Positions 37,788-46,772 of a DNA stretch of 64,000 bases are shown one piece after another (the first letter of the stretch is position 1; the number at the start of each line of letters is the position of its first letter). The stretch spans positions 989,001 to 1,053,000 of the forward strand of contig NZ_QUQO01000001.1 of assembly GCF_003399445.1 (NCBI RefSeq), given 5' to 3'. A model generated the notes under the pieces. That model ran no database searches. It worked only from the letters and a program-made list of their open reading frames with translations, and was not told where the DNA came from. The stretch comes from Parvularcula marina. Lineage in GTDB: Bacteria > Pseudomonadota > Alphaproteobacteria > Caulobacterales > Parvularculaceae. The translations under genes and the position numbers were made by a program.

Positions 37788-38488
37788 GACGTCCAAACTC
37801 CTTCACGGCGGAGCAGGGTCTTGGCCGCTTCCATCTGCGCGGCCTGTTTGCTGCTGCCGCGGGCTGTTTCACGCTTCAGATCACCGACTTCAACCGCGAT
37901 GGTGAAGACCGGTGCGTGATCCGGCCCTTCCCTGTCCAGTTCCTGATACCGAGGCGTACCATGGCCGCGCTCCTGCGCCCATTCCTGTAACGCAGTTTTC
38001 GCGTCCCGGTGGCCTTCCATCAGGTGAGTAAAGTTTGCGCCCCAGAAACGATCATAGGCACCCTTTGCCGCGGCGAGCCCGCCATCGACATAGAGCGCGC
38101 CAAGCAAAGCCTCGCAGGCATCGCCGAGAATGGCGTCCTTGTCCCGTCCGCCGGTTTTCTCCTCGCCTGCGGACATGCGCAGCGCCTTGCCGAGCCCGAA
38201 AGAGCGGGCCGCTTCGGCGCAGGTTTCCTTGCGAACGAGCGCATTGAGGCGCGGGGCAAGCTGGCCTTCGGGAAGGTCAGGATAGCACCGCCACAGCTCC
38301 TCTGCTGTCAACAGGCCGAGCACCCGGTCACCGAGGAATTCGAGGCGCTCAAGATCGCGCACGCCCGTCTGCGAAAAACTCGCATGGGTGAGCGCGCGCT
38401 CGAGCAGAGACCGGTCCGTGAACTGATGTCCAACGGCCTGCTCTACCGCGTTTGCGGCTTCTGAATTTATTTCAGCCGGATTATTCAA
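37784..38488 (-). CDS. rnc: Ribonuclease III
   Basis: 234 residues. Double-strand-specific endoribonuclease for rRNA and mRNA processing. The RNase III signature ERLEFLGDRVL (47-57) holds the catalytic acidic residues; the second metal-binding DACEALLGALYVDGG follows (about 125). The C-terminal dsRBD is KTALQEWAQERG...GSSKQAAQMEAAKTLL. Starts with TTG at 38488, eight bases inside the lepB end; no better ATG or GTG is in frame. Confidence 0.96.
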   Translation of the reverse strand: MNNPAEINSEAANAVEQAVGHQFTDRSLLERALTHASFSQTGVRDLERLEFLGDRVLGLLTAEELWRCYPDLPEGQLAPRLNALVRKETCAEAARSFGLGKALRMSAGEEKTGGRDKDAILGDACEALLGALYVDGGLAAAKGAYDRFWGANFTHLMEGHRDAKTALQEWAQERGHGTPRYQELDREGPDHAPVFTIAVEVGDLKRETARGSSKQAAQMEAAKTLLRREGVWTS

Positions 38489-39368
38489 CGCTGCCCATCA
38501 GGCGAGAGTAACGGATCGCGAAGGGCCATTTCCAGACTTCCCAAATCTGCGCCTTGTCTCCGTCTACGGAGAAAGCGACACGAGTCGCCTTGCCGACGAT
38601 CTGGTCGAGCGGCACAAAGTGGAACATCGTCTCTTCGCCTTCCCAACCGGACGGGATCGGCTTGTAACCGACGACATCCGAGCGACTGTCGGAAGAGTTA
38701 TCTCGATTATCACCCATCAGGAAGTAATGCCCAGCCGGCACCACAAATGCCTCTGTGTTGTCATACACACTCGAATTACCGCGGCATTCCTGAATGATGT
38801 AGCTCACTCCATTCGGCAGGGTTTCGCGATAGACCGGCATGGTGGTGACGATGCGGCCCGCGCCCAGATTACAATGCGACGGCTGCTGAAGAAGTTCGCG
38901 TTTGACCTGCTCGCCATTCACATAGAGCACCCCGCCCTGCACCTGAACCGTATCGCCCGGCGTACCGATCACGCGTTTGATATAGTCCTTGTTCTTGTCA
39001 GCGGAGTTTTTGAAAACAACGATCTCGCCCGTATTGGGTGTATCGGAGAGGACGCGGCCATGAACCGGCATACGCGTCATCGGCCAGATCAGCGACGCCC
39101 GCGAATAGCCATACTCAACCTTATCAACCAGCACGAAGTCGCCAATCAGAAGCGTCGGCTTCATCGAGCCTGACGGGATGTTGAAGGGCTGGAAGAAGAA
39201 AAAGCGCACAAACAGCGTGATCGCGACGGCGATCAGGACGGTGCGGCCAATATCAATCGCCTCTTCCAACGCGGTCATCGGACGGTCGGCGTCATCCTTG
39301 GCTTTGGCCTTTGAAGATGCCTTGGGCGCCGGGGAATCGGCTGGCTGTACTGGTTGGGATCCGGTCAT
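38481..39368 (-). CDS. lepB: Signal peptidase I
   Basis: 295 residues. A Pro/Ala/Lys-rich cytoplasmic N-terminus (1-33) precedes one transmembrane helix (about 41-60). The periplasmic S26 protease has the catalytic Ser68 (PSGSMKPT) and general base Lys131 (YIKRVIGTPGD), with box E GDNRDNSSDSR. It cleaves Sec and Tat signal peptides. Longer than E. coli's catalytic core in its N-terminal tail only. Gap of 18 bases to acpS upstream and 8-base overlap with rnc downstream. Confidence 0.97.
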   Translation of the reverse strand: MTGSQPVQPADSPAPKASSKAKAKDDADRPMTALEEAIDIGRTVLIAVAITLFVRFFFFQPFNIPSGSMKPTLLIGDFVLVDKVEYGYSRASLIWPMTRMPVHGRVLSDTPNTGEIVVFKNSADKNKDYIKRVIGTPGDTVQVQGGVLYVNGEQVKRELLQQPSHCNLGAGRIVTTMPVYRETLPNGVSYIIQECRGNSSVYDNTEAFVVPAGHYFLMGDNRDNSSDSRSDVVGYKPIPSGWEGEETMFHFVPLDQIVGKATRVAFSVDGDKAQIWEVWKWPFAIRYSRLMGSVE

Positions 39369-39386
39369 TCGTGTCTTTTCTGCTGG

Positions 39387-39806
39387 TCAGGCGGACGTGC
39401 CGCCCTCGCCCTCTATAACAGCGTAGAGGATCACAAAAGCCTGCGCCAAGGGATAATCATCGGTAATGGTGAGGTGGACCTCCATCTGCCGGCCGGGTGG
39501 GGTCAGGCTTTTGAGCCGTTCAGCCGCGCCGCCAGTCAGGGCCATGGTCGGCTTGCCGCCAGGCAGGTTCACCACCCCCATGTCGCGCCAGAAAACGCCC
39601 CTGTTCAGGCCCGTGCCCAACGCCTTGGCCATCGCCTCTTTGGCAGCAAAACGCTTGGCATAAGAGGCCGCGCGCATCCGCCTTTTGTCGGATTTGGCTC
39701 GCTCGATTTCGGTGAAACAGCGCTGGGTGAAGCGCTCGCCATGACGCTCCAGCGTCTTCTCGACGCGGCGGATATCGATGAGGTCCGAGCCGATGCCGAT
39801 GATCAT
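39387..39806 (-). CDS. acpS: Holo-[acyl-carrier-protein] synthase
   Basis: 139 residues. Transfers 4'-phosphopantetheine from CoA to ACP. Seen: [12 protein letters not shown] (Mg/CoA-binding Asp, residues 5-16), the F-T-x-x-E segment and [15 protein letters not shown] (about 58-72). ATGA overlap with pdxJ upstream couples translation. Confidence 0.96.
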   Translation of the reverse strand: MIIGIGSDLIDIRRVEKTLERHGERFTQRCFTEIERAKSDKRRMRAASYAKRFAAKEAMAKALGTGLNRGVFWRDMGVVNLPGGKPTMALTGGAAERLKSLTPPGRQMEVHLTITDDYPLAQAFVILYAVIEGEGGTSA

Positions 39807-40594
39807 ACGAGCCGCCCTGTCCGCGCATCACTTATCAATCTTTTCATCTCGCGGACCGCGACATCAAGGCCCACAAAGACCGACTCACTGATCAGGAAAT
39901 GGCCGATATTGAGCTCCCGCATCGCCGGAATCGAGGCGATGTTCGAGACATTCGTGAAATTGAGGCCGTGCCCGGCATGAACCTCGAGCCCTAGCTCGTG
40001 GGCCTGCGTGGCGGCCTTGTTGATCGCATTCCACGCGGCCTGGATCTTCACCGGCGTCGTGGAAAGTGCGGCATGGTGATAGTCGCCCGTGTGAAGTTCG
40101 ATGACGGGCGCGCCGATCCGGTGGGCGGCCTCGACCTGAACGGGATCGGGATCGATGAAGAGGGAGACGCGGATGCCCGCATTCCCAAGTTCGCCGACAA
40201 CTTTTTCAAGCACGCTTGAGGCACCGGCGACATCGAGCCCGCCTTCGGTCGTCCGTTCCTCTCGTTTCTCTGGGACAAGGCAGGCCGCATGGGGCGCGGT
40301 CGCAAGACAGATGCGGAGCATCTCCTCCGTCGCGGCCATTTCGAAATTGAGCGGGCGGTCGATCTCGGCCTTCAGCCGCGCCACGTCGTCATCACGGATA
40401 TGGCGGCGATCTTCCCGCAGATGAGCAGTAATGCCGTCCGCCCCCGCCGCAATGGCAAGCTGGGCGGCGCGGACGGGGTCTGGCTCATCCCCGCCCCGCG
40501 CATTCCGGATCGTTGCGACATGGTCGATATTGACCCCCAACCGGCAGGGCGGGAATTCCGCCGCCGGATTGGGGCCTTGCGGCATCTCACTCAT
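39803..40594 (-). CDS. pdxJ: Pyridoxine 5'-phosphate synthase
   Basis: 263 residues, TIM barrel. Condenses 1-deoxyxylulose-5-P with aminoacetone phosphate to pyridoxine phosphate in the DXP-dependent B6 pathway. [17 protein letters not shown] (19-35), [16 protein letters not shown] (phosphate and His), [10 protein letters not shown] and AGHGLNFTN are diagnostic. ATGA overlaps join it to pyrE and acpS. Confidence 0.97.
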   Translation of the reverse strand: MSEMPQGPNPAAEFPPCRLGVNIDHVATIRNARGGDEPDPVRAAQLAIAAGADGITAHLREDRRHIRDDDVARLKAEIDRPLNFEMAATEEMLRICLATAPHAACLVPEKREERTTEGGLDVAGASSVLEKVVGELGNAGIRVSLFIDPDPVQVEAAHRIGAPVIELHTGDYHHAALSTTPVKIQAAWNAINKAATQAHELGLEVHAGHGLNFTNVSNIASIPAMRELNIGHFLISESVFVGLDVAVREMKRLISDARTGRLV

Positions 40595-41175
40595 TTGAGG
40601 CCCCGGCTGCCCGGCTTGACGGCGGGAATGTCTTTCAGATGCTGCGGCAGGTTATCGGCCTCCCAGCTTTCAACATCGAGTTCGGCCAGTGGCAGCATCG
40701 GGATGCCGACATCCGCCGTGCCGCCCGACCGGTCGATCAGGCAGGCAAGGGCCAGCGGGTTGCCGCCTTCCTTGCGTACCGCCGCAATCGCTTCGCGAGA
40801 GGACAGCCCGGTGGAGACAATGTCCTCGACGATGACGACCGGCGCGCCTTCCTCGAGCCCGAAGCCGCGGCGGAAGGTGAACTCGCCATCGACCCGCTCA
40901 AGGAACATGAAGGGCAGCTCAAGGTGCCGCGCCGTCTCATAGCCGAAAATGATCGCCCCCATGGCGGGCGAGATGACCGAAACCGGCTGGTCGCCCAGCT
41001 CGTCTTTGATCTTTTGCGCAAGCGCCCGGCAGAGCGTCTCCGTCGGCGCCGGATATTGCGAGATAATCGACTTGTTCAGATAGGTATCCGCATGGCGGCC
41101 CGAGGACAGGATGAAATGGCCATTGAGCAGCGCGCCATATTCCTTGAACAGCGCCAGTACATCCTCAGTGTTCAT
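40591..41175 (-). CDS. pyrE: Orotate phosphoribosyltransferase
   Basis: 194 residues. Makes OMP from orotate and PRPP in pyrimidine synthesis. [17 protein letters not shown] (17-33), the PRPP loop [18 protein letters not shown] (about 115-132) and [14 protein letters not shown]. The ATG at 41175, not the longer frame from 41226, fits the family N-terminus. It lies inside the last codons of rsh (11-base overlap), whose Glu/Lys-rich end supplies the ribosome-binding purines. Confidence 0.95.
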   Translation of the reverse strand: MNTEDVLALFKEYGALLNGHFILSSGRHADTYLNKSIISQYPAPTETLCRALAQKIKDELGDQPVSVISPAMGAIIFGYETARHLELPFMFLERVDGEFTFRRGFGLEEGAPVVIVEDIVSTGLSSREAIAAVRKEGGNPLALACLIDRSGGTADVGIPMLPLAELDVESWEADNLPQHLKDIPAVKPGSRGLK

Positions 41176-43570
41176 CTTTTTCTTCTTCCTCTTCTTGCGG
41201 CATCCGCTGGTCAGCGGCCACCACATAATCCGATGCGCGCAGGCCCGTCAGCACGCGCGCGAGATGCCGCGCATCCCTGACCGCGATATCGAAGCAGAGG
41301 TCGTAAAAGTCCACCTCACGGTGCTGCAATTTCAGATCGACGATGTCCGCGCCATAACGTGCGAGCATGGTGCCAAGATGGCCCAGCGCGCCGGTCTTGT
41401 TATTGACGGTCAGGATGATCGGGGCAACGAATTGCTCACTGATATCCTCCGACCACGACAGATCGAGCCATTCCTCATCGGCGCGTGCAGCCAGAATTTC
41501 GCAGTCGATCCGATGGACGATGATCGCCCCCTCCTCTGCATCGCGCAGGCCGACGATCCGCTCGCCCGGCAAAGGCCGGCAGCAGGAGCCGAGCCGAATA
41601 ACACCGCCCGGGGTCACGCCCGCAATCGAGATCGCCCGGCGCGGCACCTTGGCACCGTACCGGATCGCGGTAGTCGAGACATCGTGACCGTCAAGGTCGA
41701 CGTCCGGGAAGATCTGCTCAAGGACTTCCTTGCCGCTGATATCCATCCGGCCGACCGCCTCATAAAGCGCGCTGACCGATGAGAAGCCGAGCTGATTGGT
41801 CGCCGTTTCAACCCCGGTGCGCGAGAACGGCAGATCCCGCGCGGCAAAGGCCGAGGTCACAATCCGCTCGCCCATCGTCTGCTGTTCTTTTGATTTGAGT
41901 GCGCGGATCCGCCGCCGGATGCCGGATTTCGCTGCCCCCGTGACGACGTAAGAATCCCAACCCGTCGGGATCGGTGCGTTCGTATTCTTGATGATCTCTA
42001 TGACATCGCCATTGCGCAGGGGTGTTCTGGCAGGGCGCGCAACACCATTGATCCGTGCCCCACTGAACTGGTCACCGACTTCGGTATGCAGCGCATAGGC
42101 AAAATCGAGCACGGTCGCCCCGGCAGGCAGCGGGATCACCCGCCCCTTGGGTGTGAAGGGGAACACCTGATCCTGGTAAAGATCGATTTTCGCCTGATCG
42201 AGCGCCGCCGTGCTTGAGCCCTCGCTGACCATGGTCTCGAGCACACCGCGCAGCCATTCATAGGCGGTGTCGGTCCCCGCCCCGCCGATATCGACACTGC
42301 CGTCCCCGCTCGCCCGTGCGGTAGCGTCTTTATATTTCCAGTGTGCCGCGACGCCGCGTTCGGCAATGTCGTGCATCTGTTTCGTACGGATCTGCACTTC
42401 AACGCGCTGGCCTTCGCGGTCCCCAGCGGTGGCCAGCACCGCCGTGTGGATCGACTGATAGCCATTGGGCTTGGGCGTTGAGATATAATCGTCGAACTCG
42501 TCCGGGATCATGTTGAAGGCCCGGTGAATGACCCCGAGCGCGCGGTAGCAGTCATCCACAGTTTCGGTCAGCACCCGGAAGGCATAGATATCCGCGAGTT
42601 CCTCGAATGTGTTCCGCTTGCGGTGCATCTTGCGCCAGATCGAAAAGGCGCGCTTCTCCCGTGAATAGACCTCCGCAGTGATCCCGGCATTACGCAGATC
42701 GGTCCGCAGGGTCTGTGCCAGCGCGATCACATCATGGACGGCATCATCGCGCAGGCGGTTCAGCCCTTCGGTGATCGTCTCATAGGCCGTCTCGTTGAGA
42801 TATTTGAAGGAGAGATCTTCGAGCTCCTCGCGGATGCGCTGCACCCCGATGCGGGAGGCCATGGGCGCGTAGATCTCCATCGTCTCAAGCGCGATGCGCT
42901 CCCGCTTTTCCTGTTTTTTCAGGTAATGCAGGGTGCGCATATTGTGCAGCCGGTCTGCCAGCTTGACGAGCAGCACACGGACGTCCTTGGCGGTGGCGAG
43001 CAGGAATTTGGCGAAATTATCCGCCTTGCCGTCGGCGTCCGGGGCGAGCTCTCGCTTGGAGATCTTGGTGACCCCGTCGACAAGGCGCGCAACTTCCGCC
43101 CCGAAGCTCTCCTCGATCTCGGCAATCGTCACATCGGTGTCTTCGACGACATCATGAAGGAGCGCCGTCGCAATCGTCGCCGTATCGAGCTTCAGCTCGG
43201 TGAGGATGCCGGCGACAGCCAGCGGATGGGAGAAATAAGGATCGCCGCTAGAGCGTTTTTGCTCACCATGCGCCTGCAGGGCGAAAACATAGGCGCGGTT
43301 GAGCAGCGCCTCATCGGCCTCCGGGTCATATTCCATGACCTTGTCGACCAGCTCATATTGCCGGATGAAATCGGGAGGCTTGTTGCCTCTCAGCCGGTTC
43401 TCCGCCGGCGTCTCATCAGCACCCGGAAGAATATCTGACGAACCTTGAGATACTTGCCCCGCAGGAAGGTCACCTTCTTGCGCGAGGACGCGACCCGACG
43501 CCTGATCTGCGCCCGGGCCCTTATCCTGGCTGACTTGCGTTGCACGCTGGTGTCGTCCTTCTTCCGTCAT
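41165..43570 (-). CDS. rsh: (p)ppGpp synthetase/hydrolase RelA/SpoT homologue
   Basis: 801 residues. N-terminal HD hydrolase with H101, HD at 139-140 (LLHDVVEDTDV), ED at 143-144 and LADRLHN (205-210), all intact. The synthetase domain follows (YSREKRAFSIWRKM, FEELADIYAFR, PNGYQSIHT), but the motif that distinguishes the two classes reads EFDD (358-361), the EXDD form of monofunctional RelA, rather than RXKD. TGS (about 440-500) and C-terminal ACT (about 715-790) domains complete it. The first 67 residues are an unusual Gln/Ala/Gly-rich extension. It is probably the sole stringent-response enzyme. Gap of 32 bases after rpoZ. Confidence 0.95.
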   Translation of the reverse strand: MTEEGRHQRATQVSQDKGPGADQASGRVLAQEGDLPAGQVSQGSSDILPGADETPAENRLRGNKPPDFIRQYELVDKVMEYDPEADEALLNRAYVFALQAHGEQKRSSGDPYFSHPLAVAGILTELKLDTATIATALLHDVVEDTDVTIAEIEESFGAEVARLVDGVTKISKRELAPDADGKADNFAKFLLATAKDVRVLLVKLADRLHNMRTLHYLKKQEKRERIALETMEIYAPMASRIGVQRIREELEDLSFKYLNETAYETITEGLNRLRDDAVHDVIALAQTLRTDLRNAGITAEVYSREKRAFSIWRKMHRKRNTFEELADIYAFRVLTETVDDCYRALGVIHRAFNMIPDEFDDYISTPKPNGYQSIHTAVLATAGDREGQRVEVQIRTKQMHDIAERGVAAHWKYKDATARASGDGSVDIGGAGTDTAYEWLRGVLETMVSEGSSTAALDQAKIDLYQDQVFPFTPKGRVIPLPAGATVLDFAYALHTEVGDQFSGARINGVARPARTPLRNGDVIEIIKNTNAPIPTGWDSYVVTGAAKSGIRRRIRALKSKEQQTMGERIVTSAFAARDLPFSRTGVETATNQLGFSSVSALYEAVGRMDISGKEVLEQIFPDVDLDGHDVSTTAIRYGAKVPRRAISIAGVTPGGVIRLGSCCRPLPGERIVGLRDAEEGAIIVHRIDCEILAARADEEWLDLSWSEDISEQFVAPIILTVNNKTGALGHLGTMLARYGADIVDLKLQHREVDFYDLCFDIAVRDARHLARVLTGLRASDYVVAADQRMPQEEEEEKDEH

Positions 43571-43602
43571 GCCGGTCTTATCGCACGAACCGGCGGCCCG
43601 GA

Positions 43603-43968
43603 CTACTTATTGGACGGAGAGAGTGGCGCCATGCCCGATTGCTGAAGTGCTTTCAGCAGATCGTCCTCTGAAACTGTGTCGTGCTCGGGCAGGTCGGCCT
43701 TCTCGGCGGCAAGGCCTTCGGCTTCGTCCGGCTCATCCATGTCGAGCTGCGATTGCAGCGAGGTCACGAGGTCTTCCTTGATCTCGTCGGACGTCACCTT
43801 GTCTTCGGCCAGCTCGCGCAGAGCGACGACAGGGTTCTTGTCATTGTCGCGATCAACCGTCATCGGCGCACCAGCGGCGATGAGGCGGGCCCGATGGGCC
43901 GCGAGAAGAACGAGATCAAACCGGTTGTCGACTTTATCGATGCAGTCTTCGACAGTGACGCGCGCCAT
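43603..43968 (-). CDS. rpoZ: RNA polymerase omega subunit
   Basis: 121 residues. The omega core [35 protein letters not shown]...[14 protein letters not shown] (1-59) packs on beta' and helps (p)ppGpp act on polymerase. The acidic C-terminal tail (about 60-121) is longer than in E. coli. It is the first gene of the run rpoZ-rsh-pyrE-pdxJ-acpS-lepB-rnc-era-recO-GNAT. Confidence 0.95.
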   Translation of the reverse strand: MARVTVEDCIDKVDNRFDLVLLAAHRARLIAAGAPMTVDRDNDKNPVVALRELAEDKVTSDEIKEDLVTSLQSQLDMDEPDEAEGLAAEKADLPEHDTVSEDDLLKALQQSGMAPLSPSNK

Positions 43969-44042
43969 AGAAACCTTCGGACAGATTACGGGAAAAGGGG
44001 CTACTACGCGCTTTGCCCCCTAAATGCAAGGGGAAGAGAGCC

Positions 44043-44132
44043 TCACGCAGGCGGCGCTGGCAGGAAAAGGATCAGCGCGGCCCAGCTAATGATAAGGGCG
44101 AGGAAAACGGTCCAGAAGGCGCGTACCAGCAT
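44043..44132 (-). CDS. Small single-span membrane protein, 29 aa
   Basis: An open frame from ATG 44132 to TGA 44043 with an AGGAGA site five bases before the start. The product begins MLVRAFWTVFLALIISWAAL and ends in LFLPAPPA: a short positively charged N-terminus, one hydrophobic helix of about 20 residues and a Pro/Ala tail. It starts nine bases after the stop of the ABC permease gene on the same strand, so it is very likely translated from that message. Family unknown. It may be a small regulator or partner of the exporter. Confidence 0.65.
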   Translation of the reverse strand: MLVRAFWTVFLALIISWAALILFLPAPPA

Positions 44133-44141
44133 GTCTCTCTC

Positions 44142-44882
44142 CTATCGCTGCCGTGACCAGGCGATCCCGGCGAGGACCGCCAGAACGCCCGTCATGATCG
44201 CTATCGCCGTCAGATTCTCCATCGGCTGATGCTCCCGCCCCTGCCCGGCCACAAACAGCGCCAGCTCGCCCAGATGATAGGACGGCAGGAACTGCGCGAC
44301 CTTCTGCAAAATCTCGGGGAAGATGAAGATCGGCATCCAGAGCCCGCCAAGGACCGAGAGCCCGAGAAAGAAAATATTGGCAACCGCCACCGCCCCGTTA
44401 GCGGGGAAGCTGAACCCCAGCGTCAGCCCAAGCAGGACAAAGGGAATCGCCGCTGAAATATGAAGACCGAGGAGCGCAGCCCATGTCGCCCGCGTGAACT
44501 CCGCCCCGCCTGCAAACCCGCCAATTGCATAAAGCGGCGCGAGCGCAATCGCCGCGAAGATCAGCGTCGAGATGAGCTTGGCTCCTATATAGGAGACCGC
44601 CGGTGCCGGGGCCGCGCGCTTGAGCTGAAGCCAGCCGCGGTCGCGTTCGGTTGCCACGCCGACCCCGAAGCCGAAGATCGACGGCCCCATCACGGCAAAG
44701 ACACCATAGGTCGCCAAGAGATAAGGCGCGCGCTGCGGATCGCCCGGCATCGCTACCCCGAAAAGGCTGTAGAAGGCCGACGGCATGATCAATGTCGGGA
44801 TCAGGAATTCCGGTGCCCGCAGGCTTTTGAGGATTTCCGCCCCCGTCTCATTGATGAAGGCTTTCATGGCGGACGCGCTCAT
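44142..44882 (-). CDS. ABC-2 type transporter permease
   Basis: 246 residues with six predicted membrane spans (about 25-45, 58-80, 103-128, 136-160, 168-192, 222-243). The segment FFLGLSVLGGLWMPIFIFPEILQKVAQFLPSYH is the conserved ABC-2 signature before the last span. It forms an exporter with the ATPase encoded upstream, whose end it overlaps (ATGA). Exported substrate unknown; drug and lipid exporters of the NatAB/DrrAB kind look like this. Confidence 0.88.
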   Translation of the reverse strand: MSASAMKAFINETGAEILKSLRAPEFLIPTLIMPSAFYSLFGVAMPGDPQRAPYLLATYGVFAVMGPSIFGFGVGVATERDRGWLQLKRAAPAPAVSYIGAKLISTLIFAAIALAPLYAIGGFAGGAEFTRATWAALLGLHISAAIPFVLLGLTLGFSFPANGAVAVANIFFLGLSVLGGLWMPIFIFPEILQKVAQFLPSYHLGELALFVAGQGREHQPMENLTAIAIMTGVLAVLAGIAWSRQR

Positions 44883-45778
44883 GCGGCTTCTCCCTTCGGC
44901 CTTGTCAGATCGAGGAAAGCATCCTCCAGCGTGGGTTTCTTGACCGTCAGGTCAGTGAGCGACGGGTCCGCCGCCAGCAGCACTCGCAAAGTGGCCGGTG
45001 CATCGGACGACATGATGTCGGTGAAGCGGCCCGACTGGCCGACCGACAGCACCGCCGGCATGGCGAGGATGTCCGCCTCCGAGATGCCCGTGACGCACTG
45101 AATGACCGCGCCGCCGACCGCATTGCGGATCTCGTCCGTCGGCGCATCGGCGATCACCTGCCCTTCATTGAAGACGATGATCCGGTCTGCCAAGGCATCC
45201 GCCTCTTCGAGATAATGCGTCGTCAGGATCACCGAGCTGCCGGTTTCCGTCAGTCGCCGGATCGTCTTCCACAATACCCGGCGGGCATCGATATCGAGCC
45301 CCGTTGTCGGCTCATCAAGGAAGATCAGCTCCGGCTGCCCAACAACAGCAAGCGCAAACTGCACACGCCGCTTCTGCCCGCCGGAGAGCTTTTTATAGAG
45401 CTTGTCGGCAAAGGGCGTGATCTCACAGAGTTCGAGCAATTCCTCCGTTCCCATCGGATTGGGATAGTATGAGGAAAAGAGCGTGATGTGCTCACGCGCA
45501 GTCAGGAGCGCCGGAAGGTCCGAATCCTGAAGCATCGCGCCGATCCGGCGCTTGTTAGCCAACGTGCCGGGCTTCCCGCCGAAAATCCGCAAGCGGCCTT
45601 TGCTCAGCGGCACCAGCCCCAGCGCGCAGGAGACGAACGTCGTCTTGCCCGCGCCGTTGGGACCAAGAATAGCAGTGATCCCGCCTGCCGCTGGAATGGT
45701 GAGGTCAACGCCGTCGAGCGCCCGTTTGGCGCCATAAGTGCGAACGAGCCCCTGCGCCTCTATTGCCGCGTCGGTCAT
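44879..45778 (-). CDS. ABC transporter ATP-binding protein
   Basis: 299 residues. Walker A LGPNGAGKTT (38-47), Q-loop LQDSDLPALLTA, signature LSGGQKRRVQFALA, Walker B ELIFLDEPTTGLD and switch TTHYLEEAD. The C-terminal extension (about 215-299) is that of ABC-2 exporter ATPases. Start ATG 45778 with GGGAGG nine bases before it; the longer frame from 45904 covers the promoter. Confidence 0.93.
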   Translation of the reverse strand: MTDAAIEAQGLVRTYGAKRALDGVDLTIPAAGGITAILGPNGAGKTTFVSCALGLVPLSKGRLRIFGGKPGTLANKRRIGAMLQDSDLPALLTAREHITLFSSYYPNPMGTEELLELCEITPFADKLYKKLSGGQKRRVQFALAVVGQPELIFLDEPTTGLDIDARRVLWKTIRRLTETGSSVILTTHYLEEADALADRIIVFNEGQVIADAPTDEIRNAVGGAVIQCVTGISEADILAMPAVLSVGQSGRFTDIMSSDAPATLRVLLAADPSLTDLTVKKPTLEDAFLDLTRPKGEAA

Positions 45779-45821
45779 CGCTGGCGCCTCCCTGCTCATC
45801 CGGCCTGAACCATCAGACGGT

Positions 45822-45850
45822 TTGTTATTTAAACTCAACTGTATTGTCAA
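45822..45850 (-). promoter_or_regulatory. Sigma-70-type promoter of the ABC exporter operon
   Basis: On the minus strand TTGACA (45850-45845) and TAACAA (45827-45822) are 17 bases apart, 44 bases before the ATPase ATG. The -35 box is a perfect consensus. This is a run of AT-rich bases in GC-rich DNA. The -10 call is moderate. Confidence 0.55.
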
Positions 45851-45938
45851 CGCTCGCTGCGGCGGCCTCGTTTCATGACCGAACACCCGGTTGCCAAAAC
45901 GCATGCTCCCGCGTCAGCATATCAGTGGACAGGATGGC

Positions 45939-46772
45939 ATGATGAACCGCGTAATCTGGATGCTTTGGCTACAGGGGGAGGACAATGCGCCTCCCGTCCC
46001 GAAGGCCTGCATCAAATCATGGCGCCATTATAATCCGAGCTGGGACGTTCGGGTGCTTGATCGAAATAACATGGGCGATTTCATCGACCTGCCCGGTACA
46101 TTCGGCATTGATCTCGATACCCTTCCTCCTGCCGCCATTTCGGACATGGCAAGACTCGCCCTTCTCCATAGGCATGGCGGGGTCTGGGCCGATGCCACCT
46201 GCCTTTGCGCCCGGCCGCTCGACACCTGGCTGCCTACCGTTCTTGATACGGAGAAAACCTTCGCCCTCGACAGGCCAGCGCCCGACCGGCTGCTCGCAAC
46301 CTATTTCATTGCCGCCACAAAAGGCGCGCCGCTCATCGCCGCATGGCATGAAGAGGTTTCACGCCTTTGGAAGACATGGCCGGCACGCGAGGTGAGCACC
46401 GCCGACCAGACCTTCAAATGGCTCAAGTATCACTCGTCAGCCCAGCCCATCGTTCTTGGTAATGAGCATTTCGCGGGCCCAAACCGCCTGCCCTATTTCT
46501 GGGCCCATTACCTCTTTGCACGGCTCGTTCAGAAGAGCCCCGAATTCGCACAGCGTTTCGCGCGCGTCCCGAAGGTCTCGGCAAAACCCAGTTTGATCTT
46601 CTCGACGCAAGGCTTTCGGCGTGAGCTGCACCCCTACACCCGCGCCGCTTTCCAGTGGGGGCTGTCGCCGCTCTACAAGCTCGACTGGCGCGAAGCTGAG
46701 CTGGGTCCGGGGCCGACCTTCGCCATTAATGAGAAGAACTGGCCCGCGCCGGGGACTGGCTTCAGCCCGTAG
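45939..46772 (+). CDS. Glycosyltransferase with a sugar-binding DXD region
   Basis: 277 residues. The N-terminus VIWMLWLQGEDNAPPVPKACIKSWRHYNPSWDVRVLD and the motif ISDMARLALLHRHGGVWADAT (about 80-100) define the capsular-polysaccharide synthesis/GT32-like glycosyltransferase group; the WADAT Asp pair binds the metal and nucleotide sugar. It probably adds a sugar to a surface polysaccharide. Start at 45939 or 45942; AGGA at 45931 favours the second. The 3' end overlaps folK by 11 bases, tail to tail. No other sugar genes surround it. Confidence 0.8.
   Translation: MMNRVIWMLWLQGEDNAPPVPKACIKSWRHYNPSWDVRVLDRNNMGDFIDLPGTFGIDLDTLPPAAISDMARLALLHRHGGVWADATCLCARPLDTWLPTVLDTEKTFALDRPAPDRLLATYFIAATKGAPLIAAWHEEVSRLWKTWPAREVSTADQTFKWLKYHSSAQPIVLGNEHFAGPNRLPYFWAHYLFARLVQKSPEFAQRFARVPKVSAKPSLIFSTQGFRRELHPYTRAAFQWGLSPLYKLDWREAELGPGPTFAINEKNWPAPGTGFSP

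Noticed and set aside
41176-41226. Longer pyrE start at 41226
   Set aside because: It would add a Lys/Arg-rich stretch that is the complement frame of the rsh C-terminal codons; the family N-terminus begins at 41175.
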